From: Streptantibioticus parmotrematis
GTDB taxonomy: Bacteria > Actinomycetota > Actinomycetes > Streptomycetales > Streptomycetaceae
DNA length: 64,000 bases
Assembly (NCBI RefSeq): GCF_019890615.1
Contig: NZ_JAINVZ010000010.1
Coordinates: forward strand, 170,854-234,853
Reading direction: 5' to 3'
The notes under the pieces were generated by a model that was given only the letters and a program-made list of their open reading frames with translations, made no database searches and was not told the DNA's origin. Shown piece by piece: positions 8,864 through 17,297 of this stretch. The first letter of the stretch is position 1. The number at the start of each line of letters is the position of its first letter. The translations under genes and the position numbers were made by a program.

Positions 8864-10042
8864 CTATTCGGCCGTGGTGTCGAAGATCTCGTCGCGGGCG
8901 GCGGACAGGGCCCGCTGGACCGCGCCGACCAGCACCGGGTTGCCGGTCAGCTCGCTGAGCCGCAACGCGGGCTGTGGGATGGCCAGTTCACGAAGGCGCT
9001 GCTCGACCCGGGAACGCAGCTCCTCGCCGCCCGCGGCCACCACGCCGCCGGACAGCACGACGAGCTGCGGGTCCAGCACGGCGACGACGGAGGCGAGTCC
9101 GGTGGCCATCCGGACGGCCAGCTCGTCCAGCACCGCGGCGCCGTCCTCGCCGTCCGCGACCGCCTTCGCGATCGCCTCCTGCGGGGTGCGGGCCTTGATG
9201 CCGCTCTGCCGGGCGAGCTTCAACACCGCCTCGCCGCCCGCCAGTTCCTGGAAGCCGCCGGTGTTGGCGCGGCTGACGTTGTGCAGCACCGGAGCCCCCG
9301 GCAGCGGCATGTAGCCGACCTCGCCCGCGCCGCCGGTGGCACCGCGGTGCAGCCGGCCGCCCAGCACGACGGCCGCGCCGATGCCCTCCTCGGCCCAGAA
9401 GAGCACGAAGTCCTCGCAGCCGACCGCCGCGCCGAGGCGCTGCTCGGCGACGGCCGCCAGGTTGACGTCGTTCTCCACGGCGACCGGGACGCCGAGGGCG
9501 GCGGCGAGTTCACCGAGGAGGTCGGGGGAGTGCCAGCCCGGCACGTGCCCCGCGTAGCGCAGCACGTTGGTCACCGGGTCGAACGCGCCGGGGAAGCCGA
9601 TGACGACCCGGTTGAGCCGCGCGCGCTCCACCCCGGCCGCCGTGGCCGCCGTGTCGATCGCCTCGGTGACGTGGCCGACGGTCCGGGTGGTGCCCCGGCC
9701 CCTGGTCGTCACGGTGTGCTCGCCGCGCACGTCGCCCGCGATGTCGGCGACGGCCGCGGTGATGCGGTCGGGGGTCACGTCCAGCGCCGCGACGTGGCCC
9801 GCGTCGGGGTTCACCCGGTACAGCTGGGCGCTCGGGCCGGGCCGGCCGGCCGTCGTGCCGGTGGCGACGACCAGCCCGGCGGCCTCCAGGCGGCCGAGCA
9901 ACTGGGAGGCGGTGGGCTTGGACAGTCCGGTCAGCTCGCCGATCCGGGTACGGGACAGCGGGCCGTGTTCCAGCAGAAGGTCGAGCGCGGCGCGGTCGTT
10001 CATGGCGCGCAGTACGCGCGGCGTTCCCGGTGTCCCGGCCAC
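8864..10042 (-). CDS. ROK-family transcriptional regulator of the sugar operon (Rok7B7-like)
   Basis: A 392-residue regulator. The N-terminal winged helix-turn-helix occupies about residues 12-70 (LSRTRIGELTGLSKPTASQL), and a ROK sugar-kinase-like domain follows (VIGFPGAFDP, VENDVNLAAVAE, GIGAAVVLGG). The CxCGxxGC zinc motif of ROK kinases is missing: the corresponding stretch VLHNVSRANTGGFQELAGG has no Cys. It is therefore probably a pure regulator. The GTG at 10042 has purine-rich GGGAGGG upstream. A perfect 15-bp palindrome before the gene is the likely autoregulatory operator. It heads the operon for binding protein, permeases, GH4 and kinase, and resembles Rok7B7-type regulators of sugar use. 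Confidence 0.88.
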   Translation of the reverse strand: MAGTPGTPRVLRAMNDRAALDLLLEHGPLSRTRIGELTGLSKPTASQLLGRLEAAGLVVATGTTAGRPGPSAQLYRVNPDAGHVAALDVTPDRITAAVADIAGDVRGEHTVTTRGRGTTRTVGHVTEAIDTAATAAGVERARLNRVVIGFPGAFDPVTNVLRYAGHVPGWHSPDLLGELAAALGVPVAVENDVNLAAVAEQRLGAAVGCEDFVLFWAEEGIGAAVVLGGRLHRGATGGAGEVGYMPLPGAPVLHNVSRANTGGFQELAGGEAVLKLARQSGIKARTPQEAIAKAVADGEDGAAVLDELAVRMATGLASVVAVLDPQLVVLSGGVVAAGGEELRSRVEQRLRELAIPQPALRLSELTGNPVLVGAVQRALSAARDEIFDTTAE

Positions 10043-10127
10043 GGTCCTGATCCCTCCCTCGTACGGCGTCGACGGCTAACGGTAATGGTCCGGGGTGCGG
10101 CGCGGCGGGGTGCCCGCGCCGCTTTAT

Positions 10128-10142
10128 TAGGAAACTTTCCTA
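10128..10142. promoter_or_regulatory. Palindromic operator ahead of the ROK gene
   Basis: TAGGAAACTTTCCTA is a perfect palindrome centred on C10135, AT-rich in a very GC-rich setting, 85 bp before the regulator start. A half-site (GGAAAGTTA) follows at 10152-10160. AGGAAA-N-TTTCCT is the kind of sequence bound by ROK repressors. No second copy lies in the 135-bp gap before the binding-protein gene, so one site may control the whole operon. Confidence 0.75.
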
Positions 10143-10240
10143 TCGGTGACTGGAAAGTTAAGCCCCCGCATCAGGCCCGTCAAGGGGCTACCCGCGAGTA
10201 CTCCGGGCGCCTCGACCGAAGCGTTACCCGGGGAAACGCC

Positions 10241-10274
10241 GACGGCCCCCGCGACGGGTGTCGCGGGGGCCGTC
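10241..10274. terminator. Hairpin terminator after the MscS gene
   Basis: Perfect 15-bp arms (10241-10255 and 10260-10274) with a GGGT loop lie 49 bp beyond the mscS stop. The stem is almost entirely G/C. Confidence 0.8.
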
Positions 10275-10322
10275 GGGCGGCGTGGCGGGCGGGCGGCGGC
10301 CGGGCCGCCGCCGTTCAGCGTC

Positions 10323-11597
10323 TCAACGTCGCCGGAACAGCGAGTGGCGGCCGGGGCGCTTCTCGTCGCCCTCCGCGCCCTCGGAGTCCTCGGCCTGCTT
10401 GCCGGAAGCGCCGGAAGAGCTGGAGGCACTGGAAGCACCGGAGGTGCTGGAGGCGTCCGGCGCCTGCGAGGCCTGCGGCGGCCGCGAGGCGTCCGGCGGG
10501 GTCGACGGGTGCGGTATCGCCGTGCTGCCGGTGGTCTCCGACGCGGGGGCCGCCGGGGCGACCGGGGCGGACACCGCCGCGGCGGAGGCGGGGGAGGTCT
10601 CGACCAGCGGCGCCTGGGCCGGGTCCGTGCTGGTGGCGTCGGAGGCCGTCGCGCTGCCGCCGGCGATCGTGATGCCCTCCGCGTCGAACGCCCGCTTGAT
10701 CCGCCAGCGCAGCTCGCGCGCCACACCCGTCGCCTTGCCCGGCATGGTCTTCGCCTGCGCCCGTATCACCACCGAGTCCGCGCTCACCGTCTCCAGACCC
10801 AGGACCTGCACCGGCTCCCACAGCGCCTCGTCCCAGGGCTCCTCCTTGGCCATCTGCTCGGCGGCGGAGGTGATGACCTCCCTGGCCCGGTCCAGGTCCT
10901 CGCCGTAGCCGACCTGGATGTCGACCATCGCGGTGGCCCAGCCCTGGCTGAGGTTGCCGATCCGCTTGACCTCGCCGTTGCGCACGTACCAGATCTCGCC
11001 GTTGTCGCCGCGCAGCTTCGTCACCCGCAGGCCCACCTCGATCACGGTGCCGGAGGCGACGCCCGCGTCGATGGTGTCGCCGACGCCGTACTGGTCCTCC
11101 AGGATCATGAAGACGCCGGAGAGGAAGTCGGTGACCAGGTTGCGGGCGCCGAAGCCGACCGCGACGCCCGCCACCCCGGCGCTGGCCAGCAGCGGGGCCA
11201 GGTTGATCTGGAGCACCGACAGCACGGTCAGCGCCGCCGTGCCCAGGATCAGGAACGAGGCCACGCTGCGCAGCACCGAGCCGATGGCCTCACTGCGCTG
11301 CCTGCGCCGCTCCGCGTTGACCAGCAGCCCGCCGAGGGCGGCGCTGGCACGGGACTCCGCGGTGCGGTTCATCCGCGAGATCAGCTGGGTGATCATGCGG
11401 CGGACCATGGCCCGCAGGACGATCGCGATCGCCAGGATGAGGATGATCCGCAGGGCCGCCTCGACCCAGTTCGCCCAGTGGACCTGCACGTAGTTGGCCG
11501 CGTTGTTGGCGGACTGCTGGGCGTGGTCGAGGGTGACCTGACCGGGGTCGCCGGGGTCCGGCGAGGCGGCGGCGATCATGGACCAGGACCAGGACAC
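10323..11597 (-). CDS. Small-conductance mechanosensitive channel, MscS family
   Basis: A 424-residue membrane protein. A periplasmic-side N-terminus is followed by TM helices (LRIILILAIAIVLRAMV and VASFLILGTAALTVLSVL) and the pore helix region LASAGVAGVAVGFGARNLV, the hallmark of MscS channels. The beta domain follows (ILEDQYGVGDTIDAG, VTKLRGDNGEIWYVRNG). The last 110 residues or so are an Ala/Ser/Pro-rich disordered tail ending in RHSLFRRR, unusual in length for the family. The start is GTG at 11597 with AAGG about 9 nt upstream. It probably releases osmolytes under hypo-osmotic shock. Single-gene transcript, ended by the hairpin at 10241. Confidence 0.9.
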   Translation of the reverse strand: MSWSWSMIAAASPDPGDPGQVTLDHAQQSANNAANYVQVHWANWVEAALRIILILAIAIVLRAMVRRMITQLISRMNRTAESRASAALGGLLVNAERRRQRSEAIGSVLRSVASFLILGTAALTVLSVLQINLAPLLASAGVAGVAVGFGARNLVTDFLSGVFMILEDQYGVGDTIDAGVASGTVIEVGLRVTKLRGDNGEIWYVRNGEVKRIGNLSQGWATAMVDIQVGYGEDLDRAREVITSAAEQMAKEEPWDEALWEPVQVLGLETVSADSVVIRAQAKTMPGKATGVARELRWRIKRAFDAEGITIAGGSATASDATSTDPAQAPLVETSPASAAAVSAPVAPAAPASETTGSTAIPHPSTPPDASRPPQASQAPDASSTSGASSASSSSGASGKQAEDSEGAEGDEKRPGRHSLFRRR

Positions 11598-11899
11598 GGT
11601 GGGGGACCTTCCCTCGGGACGGGGGCTTCGGGCGCGCCGTCCGGACGGGCCCGGAACGGGCCCCGGCCTGCGGACGGCCGGTCAACCACCCTAACGGGGC
11701 AATCGCCGGGCCCCCGGACGACGACCGAACGCCTCTCCGGTTACCGGGGCCGTAATGCGTGGATATAAAGAGGTGTGCGGGAAAACACCCTGAGGTCGTT
11801 ACCCGGTCATGGTGGCGCCACGACCAGGAGTGCGGCGACACTGAGGGGAGATCGTCCCGGCGCGAGCCACGCGCCGCCGGCGTATTAAGGGAGGCATCC
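11598..11899. promoter_or_regulatory. Divergent control region of mscS and the HNH gene
   Basis: This 302-bp gap has no gene. A rare AT-rich patch, GGATATAAAG (TATAAA at 11764-11769), could be a -10 element for the HNH gene. The inverted repeat GGTGT-N8-ACACC at 11773-11790 follows it, and GTGGCGCCAC is a perfect 10-bp palindrome at 11812-11821. AAGGGAGG at 11887-11894 is the ribosome binding site of the HNH gene. Confidence 0.4.
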
Positions 11900-12436
11900 G
11901 TGCCGCATGTCCTTGTCCTCAACGCGTCGTACGAGCCGCTCGGCGTCGTACCGCTCCGCCGCGCGCTCGTTCTCGTCCTCAACAACAAGGCCGTCTGCCT
12001 TGAGGAGTCCGGCGCCCTCATGCACAGCGCGACCCGCGTACTTCCTGCGCCCAGTGTCGTAAAACTCACGAAATTCGTGCGTGTCCCGTTCCGCGGGCCC
12101 GTCCCGCTCACCCGGCGCGCGCTGTTCGCCCGGGACGGCGGGAGGTGCGCCTACTGTGGCAGCGCCGCAACCAGCGTCGACCACGTCATCCCGCGCAGCC
12201 GGGGCGGCCAGCACTCCTGGGAGAACGTGGTGGCGGCCTGCCGCCGCTGCAACCACGTCAAGGCCGACCGGCACGTCGCGGAACTCGGCTGGCGCCTGCG
12301 CCATCAGCCCGCCCCGCCCTCCGGCCTGGCCTGGCGCATCATCGGCACCGGCCATAGGGACCCGCGATGGCTGCCATACCTGCAAGCGTATGGCGCCGAG
12401 GACGCCATGGCCCGGATCGACGGCATCTCCGCCTGA
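11900..12436 (+). CDS. HNH endonuclease family protein
   Basis: A 178-residue protein starting at the GTG at 11900, which has an ideal AAGGGAGG 5 nt upstream. The N-terminal half (VLVLNASYEPLGVVPLRRAL) is characteristic of the actinobacterial and cyanobacterial HNH subfamily. The nuclease core is CAYCG, DHVIPRSRGG, WENVVAACRRCNHVKADR: two CxxC pairs for structural zinc and the His-Asn-His catalytic set. Many genomes carry one conserved copy as a housekeeping gene of unknown role, possibly DNA repair. Transcription ends at the hairpin at 12487. Confidence 0.92.
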   Translation: MPHVLVLNASYEPLGVVPLRRALVLVLNNKAVCLEESGALMHSATRVLPAPSVVKLTKFVRVPFRGPVPLTRRALFARDGGRCAYCGSAATSVDHVIPRSRGGQHSWENVVAACRRCNHVKADRHVAELGWRLRHQPAPPSGLAWRIIGTGHRDPRWLPYLQAYGAEDAMARIDGISA

Positions 12437-12486
12437 CATCCGGGCCTTCGTGTAGGTACGCGCAGCACGCCTTCCGGAGGCACACC

Positions 12487-12528
12487 CGCGGTGGGGAGCC
12501 GGGCCGCACGGCCCGGCTCCCCACCGCG
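12487..12528. terminator. Bidirectional hairpin terminator
   Basis: A near-perfect inverted repeat of about 19 bp (GCGGTGGGGAGCCGGGCC and its complement) with a 4-nt loop separates the convergent HNH and DinB-like genes. Confidence 0.85.
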
Positions 12529-12539
12529 TGCGCCCGCGC

Positions 12540-13049
12540 CTACGCGCCCACCTCGCCGTCGATCGCCTCGCGCAGGAAGTCGGCGTGCCCGTTGTGCCGC
12601 GCGTACTCCAGCAGCACGTGGACCATCGCCAGGCGCAACGAGACCTCCTCGCCCCAGCGCGGCTGGAGCCCGCGCGCGTCCAGCGTCGCCGCCGCGCGCT
12701 CGACACGGCGGGAGACCTCCACCTCGGCCCGCCAGGCGGCGAACGCCTCGTCACGGGTCGACGCGCTCGCGTCGTACGCCGCCTGGAAGTCCACCTCCTT
12801 CGACCACACCATCGGTGCGTCGTCGTCCTCGAAGACCCGGCGGAACCAGGCCCGCTCGACCTCGGCCATGTGCCGCACCAGCCCCAGCAGGGTCAGCGTG
12901 GACGGCGGGCACGAACGGGTGCGCAGCGCCTCGTCGTCCAGCGCCGCGCACTTCATCTCCAGCGTCGCCCGGTGGAAGTCGAGGAACGCGCGCAGCGTCT
13001 CGCGTTCGCCGCCGAGGTGCGGTGGGCCGGTACGAAGGTCGGGGATCAC
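12540..13049 (-). CDS. DinB/DUF664 four-helix protein
   Basis: About 169 residues. The GTG at 13049 gives the usual N-terminus VIPDLRTGPPH; an in-frame ATG at 13067 is possible. LRAFLDFHRATLEMKC, LLGLVRHMAEVERAWFRRV and LLEYARHNGHADFLREAIDG are the three conserved helical blocks of DUF664/DinB proteins, which include the metal-binding His residues. Members include mycothiol- or bacillithiol-dependent transferases, but the activity of this one is unknown. It converges on the HNH gene and is divergent from the DUF5954 gene. Confidence 0.85.
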   Translation of the reverse strand: MIPDLRTGPPHLGGERETLRAFLDFHRATLEMKCAALDDEALRTRSCPPSTLTLLGLVRHMAEVERAWFRRVFEDDDAPMVWSKEVDFQAAYDASASTRDEAFAAWRAEVEVSRRVERAAATLDARGLQPRWGEEVSLRLAMVHVLLEYARHNGHADFLREAIDGEVGA

Positions 13050-13148
13050 GCCGGAAGCCAACCACATCCGGCCCGAAATCCCCCTCCCGAGTGCCGAGTT
13101 CCCCCAATCCACGGGCGCCCGGCGGTGGGCTTCGGGCACAGTCGGTAC

Positions 13149-14321
13149 ATGAGCGGCTACAGCAGCGGTGGGCCCGGCGGTTTCGAGGACAGCGTGCCCG
13201 CCTACCTGACGATCCGGGTCACCCCGCTGAACGGCCCGATCGCGGCCTTCGCGGAGCAGGAGGCATGGCAGGCCAGGGAGCGCTATCCGCGGGTGATGGG
13301 CGTCGGCGCGCCGGAGTTCTTCTGGGCCCGCGAGCACGACGCCGGCGGGTGGGAGCTGTCGGAGTTCGGCGCCGACGCCCCGCAGCAGGCCCGCGACTCG
13401 CTGGGCTCGCACTTCCGCATGCGGTCGCAGGCCGCGGAGCAGGAGGACGACGCCGGGGCCGCCCGGCAGTGGATGGCCGCCGCGCTGCGCATGGACCGCG
13501 AGGTGGTCGACGAACTGGAGGTGCGCGGCGAGCGGTTCAGGATCGTGCGGGCCTCGCACTTCGTGCGCATGGGTCCGAGCGGTCCCGAGCCGCCGCGCCC
13601 GTCCGACCCCGACCCGGGCGAGGTCGGCGACGGCGACCGGGCGCACCGCGGCACGCAGGGCTTCGTCGTGGACCCGTTCACCGGCACCGGCCTGTCGGAC
13701 GGGCTGCTCAAGCTGGACCTGATGCGCTTCGTCGGCGTCGTGCGCGGCGCGCCGCCCGAGGTGTCCCGGGACGCCAGGCGTGCGGCCGAGGAGTATCCGG
13801 GCGGGGTGCTGCTGCCCGCCGTCTTCGCGCTGTCCGAGCGGGTCGACGGCGAGTGGCGCAGTCACCACCCCGGTGTCACGTACGCCACCCCGCAGGGCGC
13901 GCGGGACGGCCTGGCGTCCTGGCTGCGGGTGATGGCGCCGTTCAGCATGCGCCTGGACGACGAGGAACGGGCCGTCTACGCGGCCGCCGCCGACCGGCTG
14001 GACGACAAGCGCGCCAACGTCGCCACCGTCGCGGGCCGCCGCTTCCGGGTCACCCGGGTCGAGCGGATGGTCCGCATCGGCCCGGACGGCCCCGAGGGAC
14101 CGCGCCCCTCGGACTTCGACCCGGAACCGCCCATCGAGGTCCACGTCCGGCAGCTGAAGGCGGCGGGGGAGTGGAAGGACGAGGACGAGCCCCTCGAACT
14201 GGACGCCCGCACCCTGGAGTTGAAGGCGCTGTGGGAGCAGGAGGAGGCGCGCAGGGCCGCAGCGATCGAGAAGCGGGACCGCGAACGCGAGGAACGGCGC
14301 GAGCGCGGACCGGATGCCTGA
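13149..14321 (+). CDS. DUF5954-family protein with an internal duplication
   Basis: A 390-residue cytosolic protein of unknown function, known mainly from Streptomyces (family name recalled). The ATG at 13149 is preceded by a CACAGT hexamer 6 nt away, suggesting a leaderless transcript. The protein is a tandem duplication: about residues 40-158 and 210-328 share the order YP...LLPAVFALSERVDGEW / YP...GVGAPEFFWAREHDAGGW, then RFRVTRVERMVRIGPDGPEGPRPSDFDP / RFRIVRASHFVRMGPSGPEPPRPSDPDP in short form (key residues RFR, VRxGPxGPE, PRPSDxDP). The C-terminus is a charged helix rich in Glu, Arg and Lys. No catalytic motif is evident. Confidence 0.8.
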   Translation: MSGYSSGGPGGFEDSVPAYLTIRVTPLNGPIAAFAEQEAWQARERYPRVMGVGAPEFFWAREHDAGGWELSEFGADAPQQARDSLGSHFRMRSQAAEQEDDAGAARQWMAAALRMDREVVDELEVRGERFRIVRASHFVRMGPSGPEPPRPSDPDPGEVGDGDRAHRGTQGFVVDPFTGTGLSDGLLKLDLMRFVGVVRGAPPEVSRDARRAAEEYPGGVLLPAVFALSERVDGEWRSHHPGVTYATPQGARDGLASWLRVMAPFSMRLDDEERAVYAAAADRLDDKRANVATVAGRRFRVTRVERMVRIGPDGPEGPRPSDFDPEPPIEVHVRQLKAAGEWKDEDEPLELDARTLELKALWEQEEARRAAAIEKRDREREERRERGPDA

Positions 14322-14459
14322 GGGCCCGCGGGCCTGACAGCGCGCTGACACCGCGGGCGTCCCCGGGCCGGCGTCCGTCAGCCCGCGGTCAGCCCGCTGT
14401 CAGCGGCCCGGGGGAGGTTGGACGCGTACCGCCCGGACGAACTGAAACGGAGCAGTCCC

Positions 14460-15635
14460 ATGGCCGTCAGCACCCGCGTCCTGATCTCGGGATCCGGCAT
14501 CGCCGGATCCTCCCTCGCCCACTGGCTCTCCCGCCACGGCGGCTTCGAGGTGACCGTCGTCGAGCGCGCCCCCGCCTTCCGGCCCGGCGGCCAGGCCATC
14601 GACGTACGCGGGCCCGCCCTGGAAGTCGCCGAACGGATGGGAATACTGCCGCGGTTGCGGGAGCACGCCACCGACATGCGCGGGATGTCGATGGTCGACG
14701 GCTCCGGCCGCGAGATCTATCGCAGCACCGAACACACGCTCACCGGCGGCGAGTTGGCGAGCCCCGACGTCGAGATCATGCGCGACGACCTGAACGAGAT
14801 CATCCAGCGGGCCCGCCCGGACGGCGTCGCCTACCGGTACGGCGACTCCGTGACCGCCCTCGACGACCGGGGCGAGGACGGGGTGCGCGTCGAGTTCCGC
14901 GAGGCGCCGCCGGAGACCTACGACCTGGTCGTCGGCGCCGACGGGCTGCACTCGGCGGTGCGCGCGGCCGCGTTCGGGCCGGAGCGTGACGTCATCCGCC
15001 ACCTCGGCAGCTACCTGGCCGTCTTCACCGCTCCCAACTTCCTGGACCTGGACCGCTGGCAGGTCTTCTGCCGGGCCGGGGCCCCCGGCGCCGAGGTGTT
15101 CGGCGGCGTCATGAGCGCCCGGGGCAACGCCGAGTCGCGGGTCTACCTCGGCTTCGAGAGCGCGCAGCCGCTGGAGTACGACGTGCGGGACGTCACCGCG
15201 CAGCGGCGGCTGGTCGCCGAGCGGGTGACCGGGGCGGGCTGGGAGTTCGACCGCGCTGTGAAGTACCTGTGGGACGCGGCGGACTTCCACTTCGACTCCA
15301 TGAGCCAGATCCACCTGGACCATTGGTCGCGCGGCCGGGTGGTGCTGCTAGGCGACGCGGGCTACTGCGGCTCGCCGATGTCGGGCCAGGGCACCAGCAT
15401 GGCCATGGTCGGCGCGTACGTCCTGGCGGGCGAACTGAAGGCGGCGGCGGGCGACCACCGGGCCGCGTTCGCCGCGTACGAAAGGGAGTTGCGCGAGTAC
15501 GTCGCCGACAACCAGGCGATCGCGCTGACCAGCCGGGAGCGGATGGCGGCCCGGGTGGACGGCACGGCGGACGCCGCCCTCGACCTGCCCCGCCTGGAGG
15601 ACGTCGTCCACAACCTGCGGCTCAAGGACTACTGA
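14460..15635 (+). CDS. FAD-dependent monooxygenase (TetX/UbiH-like)
   Basis: A 391-residue class A flavoprotein monooxygenase. The ATG at 14460 has GGAG 7 nt upstream. VLISGSGIAGSSLAHWL is the N-terminal FAD-binding Rossmann motif, DLVVGADGLHSAVR is the DG motif, and LLGDAGYCGSPMSGQGTS is the GD motif that contacts the FAD ribose. The pattern fits enzymes that hydroxylate aromatic or polyketide compounds, including tetracycline-inactivating types. The substrate is unknown. The downstream amidase follows after 57 bp with its own leaderless-type promoter, so the genes need not be co-expressed. Confidence 0.9.
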   Translation: MAVSTRVLISGSGIAGSSLAHWLSRHGGFEVTVVERAPAFRPGGQAIDVRGPALEVAERMGILPRLREHATDMRGMSMVDGSGREIYRSTEHTLTGGELASPDVEIMRDDLNEIIQRARPDGVAYRYGDSVTALDDRGEDGVRVEFREAPPETYDLVVGADGLHSAVRAAAFGPERDVIRHLGSYLAVFTAPNFLDLDRWQVFCRAGAPGAEVFGGVMSARGNAESRVYLGFESAQPLEYDVRDVTAQRRLVAERVTGAGWEFDRAVKYLWDAADFHFDSMSQIHLDHWSRGRVVLLGDAGYCGSPMSGQGTSMAMVGAYVLAGELKAAAGDHRAAFAAYERELREYVADNQAIALTSRERMAARVDGTADAALDLPRLEDVVHNLRLKDY

Positions 15636-15680
15636 GGGCCGCGGGGGATCACCGGCCACCCCTGAGGGCCGTCAGCGGCG

Positions 15681-15686
15681 TAGGGT
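15681..15686 (+). promoter_or_regulatory. Leaderless-type -10 element of the amidase gene
   Basis: TAGGGT lies 6 nt before the ATG at 15693 and no Shine-Dalgarno sequence precedes that ATG. A transcript would start at the initiation codon. Confidence 0.55.
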
Positions 15687-15692
15687 CGGCTC

Positions 15693-17108
15693 ATGGCGGA
15701 ACCCCACGAGCTGACCCTGCTGGAACAGGCCGCCGCCGTACGGCACGGCGAGATCTCCGCGGTCGCGCTGACCGAGCACTACCTCGCCCGGATCGAGCGC
15801 TTCGACGCCGCCGTGGGCGCGTACCTCACCGTCACCGCCGACCTGGCGCTGGAGCAGGCCGCGGGGGCCGACCGGCTGCGCGCGGCGGGCGGACCGCTCC
15901 CGCCGCTGCTGGGCGTGCCGGTGCCGGTCAAGGACCTGACGCCGGTCGCCGGGGTCCGTTTCACCTCCGGGTCCGCCGCCTTCGCGGACCGCGTGACGCA
16001 CGCGAGCGCCCGGGTCCCCGAGCTGCTGCGCGAGGCGGGCACGGTGATGGTCGGCAAGACCAACACCCCCGAGTTCGGACTTCCCGCGTACACCGAGAGC
16101 CGCGTCGGGCCGCCCGCGCGCACGCCGTACGACACGAGCCGCGGCGCCGGAGGTTCCAGCGGGGGCGCCGCGGCGGCGGTGGCGGCCCGGCTCGCCCCGG
16201 CGGCGGTCGGCAGCGACGGCGGCGGCTCGATCCGCATCCCGGCGAGCTGCTGCGGCCTGGTCGGGCTCAAGCCCAGCCGGGGCCGGGTCAGCCCCGCCCC
16301 GCGCGGCGACGTCAGCGGCCTCGCCACGGACGGCCCGCTGGCCCGCACCGTCCGGGACGCCGCCGCGCTGCTGGACGTCGTCGCGGCGCGGGTGCCGGGC
16401 GACCCGTGGCCCGCGGGCAGGCAGGACCGGCTCTTCCTCGACTGGTGCGGCACGCGCCCGCGCCGCCTGACGATCGGCCGCTGGTCGGACCCCGACCCGG
16501 CCGGGGTCGCGGTGGACCCCGAGGTGCTCGCGGCCTGCGACCGCGCGGCCGCGCTCCTCGAAGACCTGGGCCACGAGGTCCGCGAGATCCCGCAGCCGCT
16601 CGCCCCCGGCGACCGCGACGCGTTCACGCCGGTGTGGTCGGTGCTCGCCGCCCTCACCCCGGTGCCGAAGCGGGACGAGGCGCTGCTGATGCCGATGACC
16701 CGCTGGCTGCGCGAGCGCGGTGAGGCGGTGACCGGCGTCGAGTACGCGCGGGCGCTGGGCGCGATGCAGGCGATCGGGCGGAAGTTCGCCACCGCGATCG
16801 ACGGCTACGACGCCGTGCTCACCCCGACGCTCGCCCAACTCCCGCAGCCCGTGGGCGCGTTGCGGAACGACGCGGACCCGGAGGCGGACTTCGCGGCGCA
16901 GACCGCGTTCACGCCCTTCACCGCGCCGTGGAACATCGCCGGACTGCCCGCCGTGTCGCTGCCGCTGGGCTGGTCGCGCGACGGCCTGCCGATCGGCGTG
17001 ATGCTGGGCGCCCGGCACGACGAGGAGGGCCCGCTGCTGGCACTGGCCGCGCAGCTGGAGGAGGCGGCGCCGTGGGCGGACCGCGCGGTGCCGGAGGGGT
17101 TCGCGTAG
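15693..17108 (+). CDS. Amidase signature family hydrolase
   Basis: A 471-residue amidase. The Ser-Ser-Lys triad is visible: Lys80 in VPVPVKDLT, the cis-Ser in GAGGSSGGAAA (about 155) and the nucleophile Ser179 in SDGGGSIRIPAS. Length and spacing match the signature family (GatA-like, 6-aminohexanoate hydrolase-like and related enzymes). The absence of a gatB or gatC neighbour argues against a tRNA amidotransferase subunit. It likely hydrolyses a small amide of unknown identity. Confidence 0.9.
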   Translation: MAEPHELTLLEQAAAVRHGEISAVALTEHYLARIERFDAAVGAYLTVTADLALEQAAGADRLRAAGGPLPPLLGVPVPVKDLTPVAGVRFTSGSAAFADRVTHASARVPELLREAGTVMVGKTNTPEFGLPAYTESRVGPPARTPYDTSRGAGGSSGGAAAAVAARLAPAAVGSDGGGSIRIPASCCGLVGLKPSRGRVSPAPRGDVSGLATDGPLARTVRDAAALLDVVAARVPGDPWPAGRQDRLFLDWCGTRPRRLTIGRWSDPDPAGVAVDPEVLAACDRAAALLEDLGHEVREIPQPLAPGDRDAFTPVWSVLAALTPVPKRDEALLMPMTRWLRERGEAVTGVEYARALGAMQAIGRKFATAIDGYDAVLTPTLAQLPQPVGALRNDADPEADFAAQTAFTPFTAPWNIAGLPAVSLPLGWSRDGLPIGVMLGARHDEEGPLLALAAQLEEAAPWADRAVPEGFA

Positions 17109-17297
17109 CGGCCGGACCCGGGTCGCACGAGGCGGCGCCCGGCCGGTGGGATGGCGCCCGACCGTACGCTCAACTGGCGTTGATATGACCTTCCGTGTGC
17201 GGGCGGTCGCGTGCGGTGAGTATGGGATGCGCTCGCGGACAGTGGGTAGGGCTCAGATGTCCGGCTGTCCCGACCGATCCCCCACCGGAGGAACTCC

